Shown: positions 54,529 to 63,565 of the stretch, in pieces
How the letters are laid out: every line of letters begins with the position of its first letter
Position numbering within the stretch: the first letter of the stretch is position 1
Assembly: GCF_024500045.1 (NCBI RefSeq)
Contig: NZ_JTEO01000004.1
Coordinates: 124,001 to 188,000 of the forward strand
From: Methanolobus chelungpuianus
GTDB taxonomy: Archaea > Halobacteriota > Methanosarcinia > Methanosarcinales > Methanosarcinaceae
Direction of reading: 5' to 3'
Length of the DNA: 64,000 nt
Notes under the pieces: model-generated
Told to the model about the DNA's origin: nothing
The model's database searches: none
Seen by the model: the letters and a program-made list of their open reading frames with translations, nothing else
Position numbers and translations under genes: made by a program

Positions 54529-55632
54529 ATGGATAAAATCAAGATCGCAATTGCGGGTATTGGCAATTGTGCAAGCTCTCTGATCCAGGGTATCGAGTAC
54601 TATAGGGACAAAAGTGAAAACGACTCCATAGGATTGATGCACTGGGATATCGGTGGTTACAGGCCTTCCGATATTGAGGTGGTTGCAGCCTTCGATATCG
54701 ACATGAGGAAAGTGGGAAAGGATGTTTCGGAGGCTATCTTTGCGCCGCCTAACTGCACTGCTGTGTTCTGCAGTGACATTCCCAAAACCGGCGTACTTGT
54801 AAAAATGGGCTGCACACTCGACGGCTTCTCAGACCACATGAAGGATTTCGATGAGAAGAGGACCTTTGTACCTTCAGGACAGCCTGAAGCCACTAAGGAG
54901 GGTATCGTCAAAGAGCTGAAAGACTCAGGTGCAGAGATATTACTCAACTATCTTCCGGTAGGCTCTGAACAGGCAACCCGGTTTTATATGGACTGCGCCC
55001 TTGATGCCGGTGTTGCATGTATCAACAACATGCCTGTCTTTATAGCAAGTGACCCGGAGTGGGCTGTCAGGTTTGAAAAGAAGGGTATCCCAATAATTGG
55101 GGACGACATCAAGGCACAGCTGGGTGCCACCATCACCCACAGAACGCTGGCGGACCTTTTCAACAAGCGCGGTGTGAAACTGGAGCGAACCTACCAGCTT
55201 AATACCGGCGGTAATACTGATTTCCTGAACATGCTCAACCGCAGCAGGCTTGCCTCTAAGAAAACGTCCAAGACAGAAGCTGTACAATCCGTAGTCGCAC
55301 AGCGTCTGGACGATGACAATATCCACGTCGGACCAAGCGATTACGTTCCCTGGCAGAACGATAATAAAGTTTGCTTCCTGAGAATGGAAGGCAAGCTCTT
55401 CGGGGACGTGCCCATGAACCTGGAGCTGCGTCTCTCAGTGGAGGATTCTCCAAATTCCGCGGGTGTAGTGATAGATGCCATCAGGTGCTGCAAGCTTGCC
55501 CTTGACAGAGGGACTGGCGGCGTGCTTTATTCACCGTCTGCCTATTTCATGAAGCATCCTCCCAGGCAGTTCACCGACGATCAGGCTCACAAGATGACCA
55601 GTGAGTTCATCCGCGGCGAGCGTGCAAACTGA
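54529..55632 (+). CDS. ino1: Inositol-1-phosphate synthase
   Basis: About 367 residues, NAD-dependent. AIAGIGNCASSLIQGIEYY is the NAD-binding Gly-rich loop, and LNYLPVGSEQATRFY, GDDIKAQLGATITHRTL and YQLNTGGNTDFLNM are the conserved catalytic segments. It converts glucose-6-phosphate to inositol phosphate, the precursor of archaetidylinositol. ATG 54529 follows AGAGGTAAT. The upstream 293-nt gap has TTATATTTAG (54474-54483) and TTTTAAAAG as TATA candidates and repeated AACCTTT / AAAGGTT motifs, but no gene. Confidence 0.95.
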   Translation: MDKIKIAIAGIGNCASSLIQGIEYYRDKSENDSIGLMHWDIGGYRPSDIEVVAAFDIDMRKVGKDVSEAIFAPPNCTAVFCSDIPKTGVLVKMGCTLDGFSDHMKDFDEKRTFVPSGQPEATKEGIVKELKDSGAEILLNYLPVGSEQATRFYMDCALDAGVACINNMPVFIASDPEWAVRFEKKGIPIIGDDIKAQLGATITHRTLADLFNKRGVKLERTYQLNTGGNTDFLNMLNRSRLASKKTSKTEAVQSVVAQRLDDDNIHVGPSDYVPWQNDNKVCFLRMEGKLFGDVPMNLELRLSVEDSPNSAGVVIDAIRCCKLALDRGTGGVLYSPSAYFMKHPPRQFTDDQAHKMTSEFIRGERAN

Positions 55633-55652
55633 AAGCCGAAACAGGCTGCAGC

Positions 55653-56486
55653 ATGATATATACTGAAGGACAGCGCCGGATATATGGTGTTGACTTCAGT
55701 GGCTCAAAGACAGCATGCAATAAGATATGGATAAGTGAAGGTATTGTCAATGAAGGTATCCTTGACATCTCTGCCTGTTACCCTATATCGAAGGTAGTTG
55801 CAGGCGGGGCAAAGGACCTTGATTCATGCCTGCTTGCAATGCGGTCCCTGATAAAGGGAAGTGGCAAAGGGATATTCGGTATGGATTTCCCTTTCAGCCT
55901 GCCTCATCCGCTGCTTTTTTCCGGGAATAATGATTCTGACTGGAGATCTTTCATAACTGCTTTTTCCGGCAGGTATTCCTCAGCCGAGCAATTCCGTGAG
56001 GATATGAGATCACTTGCCCCCGGCAGTGAGCTTAAGCGCCTGACTGACACAGAGGTCAAAGCTCCGTTCTGTGTGTACAACCTCCGGCTCTACAGGCAGA
56101 CCTATTTCGGTATCCGTGAAGTGCTGAGCCCTCTTGTGACCGAGGATTCGGCACGCGTCCTGCCCATGCAGGAACCTGCCAGTGACAAGCCCTGGCTTAT
56201 AGAGGTATGTCCCGCCTCTACGTTGAAAAAAGAAGGCCTCTATATCCCTTACAAAGGCAGGTCTTTCCGGGACTCAGAAGCAAGAGAGTACATCCTTGAG
56301 GAAATGCTGGACCGGGGAATAACTCTCTCCCCGCTCATAAGGGAGGCCGCCCATAAGAATGCAGACGGGGATGCCCTTGACAGTATAATCGCAGCCTTTG
56401 CAGTCTCCAGGGCCGTGAAGCAGCTGGACCTTTTACGGGAATCGCTCCCGCAGATATATCTTACTGAAGGTTACACATTTTTCTGA
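55653..56486 (+). CDS. DUF429 family protein (RNase H-like fold predicted)
   Basis: 277 residues. YGVDFSGSKTACNKIW near the start, GIFGMDFPFSLPH near 72, and NADGDALDSIIAAFAVSRAV near 235 supply acidic residues in an actin/RNase H-like arrangement. This family (COG2410-like) is of unknown function and may act on nucleic acid. It is 20 nt after ino1, probably co-transcribed; no functional link is evident. Confidence 0.8.
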   Translation: MIYTEGQRRIYGVDFSGSKTACNKIWISEGIVNEGILDISACYPISKVVAGGAKDLDSCLLAMRSLIKGSGKGIFGMDFPFSLPHPLLFSGNNDSDWRSFITAFSGRYSSAEQFREDMRSLAPGSELKRLTDTEVKAPFCVYNLRLYRQTYFGIREVLSPLVTEDSARVLPMQEPASDKPWLIEVCPASTLKKEGLYIPYKGRSFRDSEAREYILEEMLDRGITLSPLIREAAHKNADGDALDSIIAAFAVSRAVKQLDLLRESLPQIYLTEGYTFF

Positions 56487-56507
56487 GGGACGAGCATCTC
56501 TGCAGCA

Positions 56508-57062
56508 TCAGGTCCTGTCAGGCCTGCTCACGCCGATTATATCGTACAGGTCTGAAGGCTTCTGGATCACGGTGATATTCTCCATCCCTGCAAGTTTCTC
56601 TGTATTGGAAACGTCGATCTCCCTCATCTTCAGGTTGATGGTCTTTCCCTGGGGTGATATGGTCTGCACACTCCCTCTCTTCTGGTCCACTGCCATTATG
56701 TAGATCGGGGTTTCGCCCTTTGCTGTCTGGGCAACTGCGTTTGTGAGCAGGGTGTCTGCTATCCCATAGACGATCTTCGCAACGGTGTTGGCAGTGGCAG
56801 GAGCAATGACAAGTGCATCATAGTGGCCCACCTGCAGGGGTCCCACAATGAAAGGTGAGTTAGGTCCTCCTTCCTTCTTGAAATCTGGGAAGTCTTTCTG
56901 CAGGTCGCCCCACATATGGTACCACTTGAGAACAGTTTCCCCTTCCTTTGAAAGGAAGACTGTTATCTCGACATCACTTCTTTTGCTGATATCCACCATT
57001 ACGTCGTACGTTTCCTTTATCAGGTCCCCTGAGCCTGTTATCCCCCATACTATCCTCTTCAT
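56508..57062 (-). CDS. AfpA-like archaeal flavoprotein
   Basis: 184-residue flavoprotein of the HFCD/dihydromethanopterin reductase superfamily: MKRIVWGITGSGDLIKETYDV, FMN-binding ALVIAPATANTVAKIVYGIADTLLTNAV. It lacks the extra ferredoxin domain of DmrX. The closest known relative by sequence feel is AfpA of Archaeoglobus, which accepts electrons from ferredoxin and occurs with Isf genes. It is the last gene of the redox operon (43 nt after the FNR-like gene). GGAGAG precedes the ATG. Confidence 0.82.
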   Translation of the reverse strand: MKRIVWGITGSGDLIKETYDVMVDISKRSDVEITVFLSKEGETVLKWYHMWGDLQKDFPDFKKEGGPNSPFIVGPLQVGHYDALVIAPATANTVAKIVYGIADTLLTNAVAQTAKGETPIYIMAVDQKRGSVQTISPQGKTINLKMREIDVSNTEKLAGMENITVIQKPSDLYDIIGVSRPDRT

Positions 57063-57105
57063 TTTGTAGTCTCTCCTGGTATTATTGTGTATATTGCCGC
57101 CTGTG

Positions 57106-57804
57106 TCAGTATCCTATCAGCGATTCTTTCTTTATCCTCATGTCCGGTATGCTTAGGGAGCGCAGTATTTCCACCATCGAGTCTACCATGGGAGGCGGCC
57201 CGCAAATGTAAAACTCCCTTATTGCATAGTCAGGCAATTCCCTTCTCACAAGGGTCTCGCTGATGCGGTCCCTGGACCCCGTCCAGCCCTCCGAGGCCCT
57301 TGTCAGGGTCTGGAACACCTTCAGGTGAGGGTTCAGGCTAAGCATTTCCGATAGCTCCTTCCAGAATATCATGTCCTCTTCGCTTCTGTCACTGCAGATC
57401 AGCACAATGTCCGTATCCAGTGACATATCAGTGCAGTATCTGCAGATGCTCCTCATGGGGGTGATACCTATCCCTCCGCTGAGCAGGGCAATCTTCTCGT
57501 ATTCTCCCTCATAGGTCATCTTGCCGTAGGGACCGCTGATGTTGAAGGTATCTCCTTTTACCATGGAATCCAGTGCATCCGAATATTCATGGCCGGTGAG
57601 TTTCTTTGTGAACTCCAGGTGCTCTTTTTCCGTAGGGCTGCTTGAAAGGCTGAACGGTTTGCTTATGCTTTTGCCGTTAACATCAAGCGTTACCACAATG
57701 TACTGCCCTGCTTTATAATCAAAATCCTCAGGCCTTCTGAACCTGAAGCTTTTGATATGTTCGCTGCGCCTTATTATCTCACTCACATGTGCCTGGAATT
57801 TCAA
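57106..57804 (-). CDS. Ferredoxin-NAD(P)+ reductase-like FAD enzyme
   Basis: 232 residues. The FAD domain has KPFSLSSSP (R-x-Y-S in most members, here K-P-F-S), and the NAD(P)H domain has LLSGGIGITPMRSICRY and FYICGPPPMVDSM. It transfers electrons between a pyridine nucleotide (or other donor) and an Fe-S or flavin protein; the encoded partners are the neighbouring ferredoxin and flavoproteins. TTG 57804 is the start, with GGAG upstream. It is 5 nt after the Isf gene. Confidence 0.9.
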   Translation of the reverse strand: MKFQAHVSEIIRRSEHIKSFRFRRPEDFDYKAGQYIVVTLDVNGKSISKPFSLSSSPTEKEHLEFTKKLTGHEYSDALDSMVKGDTFNISGPYGKMTYEGEYEKIALLSGGIGITPMRSICRYCTDMSLDTDIVLICSDRSEEDMIFWKELSEMLSLNPHLKVFQTLTRASEGWTGSRDRISETLVRRELPDYAIREFYICGPPPMVDSMVEILRSLSIPDMRIKKESLIGY

Positions 57805-57809
57805 TCTAT

Positions 57810-58436
57810 TTACTCCTGCTCTGCCTTCTTTATTAATAATGTGGTTTCCATCAGTTTTTTCATTGTCCTGCGGAGGCTCCTCAGCCCGTCGGGGTCCTCG
57901 GCTACTCCTTCGGCTCCCTTGTCCTTTGACCAGAAGGTTCCTCCCAGGTTGGACCCAAAAGATCCCCCTCCGACAGGTATCATTTCGCTGATAACGTAAA
58001 AGTCATGTATGGCCCTGATGGCAGGCTCCTGTCCTCCTATTCGGTCTCCTCCCACGGCTGCTGCAGCACCTACTTTATTCATGAACGCTTTCGGGTCACG
58101 GGCGACCACGGCCCTGCACCTGTCCAGTATTGTCTTTGTCTGGGCGCTGAGTGTGCCCTGGTAGACCGGAGTGCCTATTATCCAGGCATCGGCCCGGATC
58201 ATTTTCTCGTACAGCTCCACAAGATCGTCCTTATGGATGCATCCCTGTTTGGTACGCACGCAGTAGTCACAGTGGATACAGAACTTCATGTCCTTTCCGC
58301 TTGCAGAGAAGTATTCGGTTTCTGCACCGTATTTCTCCCGTGCATAACGCAGGGCTTCGTTCACAATATAATCTGTGGCTTTCTTCCTAGGGCTGCCTGA
58401 TATACCAAGCAGCCGGATAGCTGAACCTTCGGACAT
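57810..58436 (-). CDS. Iron-sulfur flavoprotein (Isf family)
   Basis: 208 residues. Flavodoxin-like fold (LLGISGSPRKKATDYIV; GTPVYQGTLSAQTK) with the compact 4Fe-4S motif Cys53-x2-Cys56-x2-Cys59-x6-Cys66. In Methanosarcina, Isf homologues take electrons from ferredoxin and reduce O2 or H2O2. Here it is co-encoded with a ferredoxin 21 nt upstream and an FNR-like gene. GGAG precedes ATG 58436. Confidence 0.92.
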   Translation of the reverse strand: MSEGSAIRLLGISGSPRKKATDYIVNEALRYAREKYGAETEYFSASGKDMKFCIHCDYCVRTKQGCIHKDDLVELYEKMIRADAWIIGTPVYQGTLSAQTKTILDRCRAVVARDPKAFMNKVGAAAAVGGDRIGGQEPAIRAIHDFYVISEMIPVGGGSFGSNLGGTFWSKDKGAEGVAEDPDGLRSLRRTMKKLMETTLLIKKAEQE

Positions 58437-58457
58437 ATGGCACTCCTGTCTCCTTGA

Positions 58458-58649
58458 TCACTCGATGCTTATTGATTCCGTGGGGCAGGCGTCAATGCAT
58501 ATCCCGCACTCAACGCAATCTTCTGGCCGGGCGACAACGGACCTGAGTTCTCCGCTTCCGTCCTCCTGAAGCTCTATCGCGTTTGTCGGGCAGGCCTGGA
58601 CGCATGCTCCGATGCCTTCACATTTGCTTTTATCTACTTTTACAGGCAC
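58458..58649 (-). CDS. Ferredoxin with one complete and one incomplete cluster motif
   Basis: 63 residues. The second motif is canonical (C45-x2-C48-x2-C51-x3-C55-P). The first is C10-EGI-G-A-C16-x3-C20-P, where Ile13 replaces the second Cys, so the first cluster is probably 3Fe-4S or has a non-Cys ligand. GTG 58649 is supported by AGGAGGAT. It sits between the pentaheme cytochrome and Isf genes, suggesting it shuttles electrons within this operon's proteins on the cytoplasmic side. Confidence 0.92.
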   Translation of the reverse strand: MPVKVDKSKCEGIGACVQACPTNAIELQEDGSGELRSVVARPEDCVECGICIDACPTESISIE

Positions 58650-58665
58650 TACTATATCCTCCTTT

Positions 58666-60069
58666 TCATTGTTTTTTCTCCGGGTTGAGAAGCGTCAATA
58701 ACAAAGTCAGCGCTATCAGCGCGACAGCTGCCATGGGAGCCGTGAAACCGGGTGTTTCTGCCTGGGCCTCCACAGGCCTGTCAGGGTCATATATGCTGCC
58801 TGATGCCTGGACCATGCTTATCACAGGCACTTCATGCACCCCTTCTCCGAACAGGTGGTCCACCAGTCCCTGGGGCGCTGACATATATTTTAAGGTTGCA
58901 AGCACAGTTACCGGGTATGCCGTATTTTCCGGCAGGGTGAAAGTGTGCTCCTCGATAACGGTCTCCCTGGGAGCTATCCTGTTATCTGCAATGACCCTGT
59001 CCGCAAGCCAGAAGCTCAGGGTCTCGTTCCCTGCACCGTCCCCAAGCACGGTATTATACATCATGCCCGGTTCCATGCCCGGGGAGCTGCCCACTTTTGC
59101 TGTGCTGTAGATATTCTGTCCCTTGCTGTCGGTAACTTCCACCTGCAGCCACAACTGGCGGATCTCGGAGACTCCTGTGGGCAGCATGTGGCCTGCACCT
59201 GAGTTGGTGATAGCTACCTCGATAGTGACATTGTTTCCTTTGTTTGCAGTAAGGGGTGCATCAAGGCTGAGAGTTGCGGCTTTTTGCAGTCTCTCAATGG
59301 CGAGCTTCCTTTGTTTCTCAGCTCCCAGCATCCCAGTTACGAATGCATTTCCTCCTACGGTGCCGTGCAGTGATATGTGCTCCCTCTTTACTGAACTTGA
59401 TGCGGACCTGCCGGGATTAGCCTTGAATTCGGTAATTCCCGGGCTCATGTGGCAGTCCTGACAGGTCACACCGTTCTGTCCGTAGTAGCTCTCTTTCCAT
59501 GTGCTGTAGGTATCATCGATCACAAGGCCATTGACAGGATGACTGACCTGGTGGCACATGCCACAGAATTCAGACTGCGTGTGAAGCTCCAGATATTCTG
59601 AGGCGTGGTAAGCTGACTTCGAATCATTGAATGGCCCCCATTTCATATTACCCGGACTGGCGATGAAAGGCGCATTGCCGGTGCCGTTACTGCCAGAGAC
59701 CGTATGGCAGAAGTCACATTGAACTCCTTCATGTGCGATCTCACTGAGCTGTGATCCGTCTGCAGGGGGTATCTCGCCGGCAAGTACGCCTATGGGAGTG
59801 TGACAGCGGGAGCAGAACTCATCGACCAGCCCTTCAGTATCCTTGCCGGCTGCATGGAACTCCCGCTGGTATAAGGGGTCAGCATATGCATTTGCATGCA
59901 TCGTTCCTTCCCATTGGTAATGGATGATTGCATGGCACTGCTGGCATTTGCTGGCAGCTGTGAATTCCGATGAGGAATATTCTCCTGCAGGTGTGGGCTC
60001 TGCTGCACTCGTACAGCCTGCAAGTAATGAGAACGCCATGATCGCGGTCAATAGGATGGTGGCTCTGAT
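58666..60069 (-). CDS. Pentaheme c-type cytochrome, lipobox and PGF-like C-terminus
   Basis: About 467 residues. A hydrophobic leader ends in LLAGC. Five CxxCH heme sites follow: CQQCH, CSRCH, CDFCH, CGMCH and CQDCH, all in the first half. The second half is a beta-rich domain (SLDAPLTANKGNNVTIEVAITNSG onward). The tail TPGFTAPMAAVALIALTLLL plus KK resembles a PGF-CTERM membrane anchor. It is therefore an extracytoplasmic electron-transfer protein. The first standard start is TTG 60051, but GGAGGA (60076-60081) points to an in-frame ATC at 60067-60069, which also completes the signal peptide (RATILLTAIMAFSLLAGC). Confidence 0.9.
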   Translation of the reverse strand: MRATILLTAIMAFSLLAGCTSAAEPTPAGEYSSSEFTAASKCQQCHAIIHYQWEGTMHANAYADPLYQREFHAAGKDTEGLVDEFCSRCHTPIGVLAGEIPPADGSQLSEIAHEGVQCDFCHTVSGSNGTGNAPFIASPGNMKWGPFNDSKSAYHASEYLELHTQSEFCGMCHQVSHPVNGLVIDDTYSTWKESYYGQNGVTCQDCHMSPGITEFKANPGRSASSSVKREHISLHGTVGGNAFVTGMLGAEKQRKLAIERLQKAATLSLDAPLTANKGNNVTIEVAITNSGAGHMLPTGVSEIRQLWLQVEVTDSKGQNIYSTAKVGSSPGMEPGMMYNTVLGDGAGNETLSFWLADRVIADNRIAPRETVIEEHTFTLPENTAYPVTVLATLKYMSAPQGLVDHLFGEGVHEVPVISMVQASGSIYDPDRPVEAQAETPGFTAPMAAVALIALTLLLTLLNPEKKQ

Positions 60070-60182
60070 AGTGTTTCCTCCGTTTTGGTATGGTGTGCCA
60101 TGCAGCAGGCGCAGCTCGTAAGGTCAGTGCCCGATGCAATGGACAATTAAGATCAAAAGAGGACCAGGGGTCCTCCTGATCC

Positions 60183-60596
60183 TTATTTAAGCATTCTCAG
60201 TGCATGCCTGCAGGCTGCAACAGCAGGTGCTCCGGAGGTGATGAAGATCACATCCATCACTTCCATGATCTCCTCTTTTGTCGCTCCGTGATTGAGGGCG
60301 CTCTTCATCTGAGCAACAACGCAGGTCTCACATTGCTTTGAGGCTACTACGGCCAGTGCCATCAGGATCTTTGTCTTTGCAGGAAGCACACCGTCCTTGA
60401 GAAGCTTGCTGTTGCACATATTGTACTTGTGGAGGAACTCCGGTTCCAGCTCGTCAAGGGTCTCCAGTATATATGGTGTGAACCCAAGTTTCTCGGACAT
60501 GTCTCCGAGCAGTCCTTCGTGCCTTGTTTTCTCCCCGTTTATTATTCTGTCCTTATTCCCTTTCTCATCTTCGTATCTCTTTGCGTTTCCACACAT
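60183..60596 (-). CDS. Carboxymuconolactone decarboxylase/AhpD-like protein
   Basis: 137 residues. All-helical CMD fold with [20 protein letters not shown]: Cys89-x2-Cys92 and His103, the AhpD-type peroxidase/disulfide site. It is probably a thiol redox protein rather than a true decarboxylase. ATG 60596 is preferred since AAGGAG lies 9 nt upstream; the TTG at 60605 touches it. It lies between the DUF2180 genes and the cytochrome in the same operon. Confidence 0.9.
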   Translation of the reverse strand: MCGNAKRYEDEKGNKDRIINGEKTRHEGLLGDMSEKLGFTPYILETLDELEPEFLHKYNMCNSKLLKDGVLPAKTKILMALAVVASKQCETCVVAQMKSALNHGATKEEIMEVMDVIFITSGAPAVAACRHALRMLK

Positions 60597-60627
60597 ATCT
60601 TCCAACTCCTTGTTTGAGAATGAACGT

Positions 60628-60846
60628 TCAGTCGAATCCGTCCTCGATGGTATGATCCAGGCAGTAGCTGCACATTAACCGGGGCAGTCCCTTTGGAAGC
60701 CTTTCCACATGAGGCGGCTTTCCCACTGACACCGGCAGCTCAAATTCCCTGGCATGGTCCATACATAGTCCTTTGCCGCATACGATACACACACATGCAG
60801 ATTCAGTGTCCTTTCCTGTTTCCATGCAATCATAGCATTTCATCAT
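60628..60846 (-). CDS. DUF2180 small zinc-ribbon protein A
   Basis: 72 residues with [25 protein letters not shown]-type spacing: C-x2-C, CVCIVC-x4-C, H in MDHAREFEL, and a final CSYC-x2-H. Such Cys/His pairs would bind one or two zinc ions. The family is specific to methanogens and relatives and has no known function. It is a paralogue of the next gene upstream (9 nt apart). GGTG is 5 nt before ATG 60846. Confidence 0.83.
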   Translation of the reverse strand: MMKCYDCMETGKDTESACVCIVCGKGLCMDHAREFELPVSVGKPPHVERLPKGLPRLMCSYCLDHTIEDGFD

Positions 60847-60854
60847 GATATCAC

Positions 60855-61094
60855 CTAGTAGTTTTCCTTCAGGGCCTCATGGCAGGGTATGCACAGTATT
60901 TTCTTTATATGCTGCACATCCTCGTATTTGCATTCGACTCCCATGCCGCATTTTAACCTGATGCTGTATTCCCCTTCCCATACGGGAGTGTCTTCCCTTA
61001 CCAGGTGTTGTTTACATACTCCTCTTCCGCAGACTATACAGATAGCTACAGTATCAGTGTTTTTGTCATTTTTTGAGCATTCATAACATTTCAT
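60855..61094 (-). CDS. DUF2180 small zinc-ribbon protein B
   Basis: 79 residues, related to protein A: MKCYECSKNDKNTDTVAIC, CIVCGRGVCKQH, and a C-terminal CIPCHEAL. It is the first gene of the redox operon. ATG 61094 is chosen (GTGATC upstream); a GTG at 61103 is an alternative. The N-terminal half matches protein A closely, with the spacing of Cys residues conserved, which indicates a tandem duplication. Confidence 0.83.
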   Translation of the reverse strand: MKCYECSKNDKNTDTVAICIVCGRGVCKQHLVREDTPVWEGEYSIRLKCGMGVECKYEDVQHIKKILCIPCHEALKENY

Positions 61095-62499
<1,405 letters not shown>

Positions 62500-62526
62500 A
62501 CAAATAAAACACGTCGGAGGCAATTA

Positions 62527-63555
62527 ATGGCCCATCCCAAGATATTAGAGGTCATTGAACACGACGTCTGCACAGCTTGCGGGGCATGTGTTTCAACATG
62601 CCCTGCCGGCGCTATTGTCATGAACAAGCGTGCAGAGATCCGTGACCCTGATAATTTAGAGTTGTACGTCAAAGGAGCAGCACCCAATGTATGTGAGGGA
62701 TGTCTTACATGCGCAAGGCTCTGCCCTGTAATTGACGGATATGTGGAAGACGAATTTGCAAATGTGAAAGAGTTCTTTGCAGCAAAGAGTGCTATCAAAG
62801 GCCAGGACGGTGGTGTCACTTCAATACTGGCAAAGACTTTGCTCGAGACCGGCACTGTGGATTGTATTGTAGGTATCGCCAGGGATGATCAATGGGGTAC
62901 TGAACTTATACTTATGACCAAGCCTGAGGATGTTGACCAGACCACAGGTACCAAGTATACTTATGATTCAGTTCTTTCAGCTCTCAGGGAGCCCTTTGAG
63001 AAGTATGACAAGATCGGTGTGATCGGCGTCCCCTGCCAGGCACATGGAGCGCGTCTTATCTTTGAGAACGCAAGCGACAAGATCGTTGTTATTATAGGCC
63101 TGCTGTGCATGGAAAGCTTCCACCATGATGTGATGACCGAGAAGATAATCCCTGAAGTAATGGGGCTTAAGCTCGAAGATGTGGTCAAGATGAACTTCAA
63201 TAAGGGGAAGTTCTGGAACTACACGAAGGACGGTCAGGAGCACAGTGTGAAGATCGCGGATGTTGCCCATTATGCAAGGAACCCCTGTCACCACTGCTGT
63301 GACTATACCTCAGTGTTTGCCGATATCTCGCTGGGTTCTGTTGGAGCTCCTGAAGGATGGAACAGTGTGTTCATACGCACGGAGGAAGGAAGGAAGATCT
63401 TCGACCTCGTGAAGGATAAAGTTGAGATCATGGAAGACCCGAAGCCGGGACTGGACATGGTCAAGAAACTTGCCCAGATGAAGCACGACAACAACAAGAA
63501 ACACTACCTTGAAGTATGTGAAGAGTTCACATTCGATGAGTGTGGCTTTCACTGA
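62527..63555 (+). CDS. fpoF: F420H2 dehydrogenase subunit FpoF (FrhB family)
   Basis: 342 residues, cytosolic FAD/Fe-S protein that oxidises F420H2. Two 4Fe-4S motifs: CTACGACVSTCPAGA (near 15) and CEGCLTCARLCP (near 56). The FrhB-type body follows (GGVTSILAKTLL, IGVIGVPCQAHGARL, GLLCMESFHHDVM, ending FDECGFH). It may feed the membrane Fpo complex or act as a soluble F420H2:ferredoxin oxidoreductase. Its place right after mer, outside the fpo operon, is as known in Methanosarcina. GGAGG precedes the ATG. Confidence 0.96.
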   Translation: MAHPKILEVIEHDVCTACGACVSTCPAGAIVMNKRAEIRDPDNLELYVKGAAPNVCEGCLTCARLCPVIDGYVEDEFANVKEFFAAKSAIKGQDGGVTSILAKTLLETGTVDCIVGIARDDQWGTELILMTKPEDVDQTTGTKYTYDSVLSALREPFEKYDKIGVIGVPCQAHGARLIFENASDKIVVIIGLLCMESFHHDVMTEKIIPEVMGLKLEDVVKMNFNKGKFWNYTKDGQEHSVKIADVAHYARNPCHHCCDYTSVFADISLGSVGAPEGWNSVFIRTEEGRKIFDLVKDKVEIMEDPKPGLDMVKKLAQMKHDNNKKHYLEVCEEFTFDECGFH

Positions 63556-63565
63556 TGGTTGTTAA

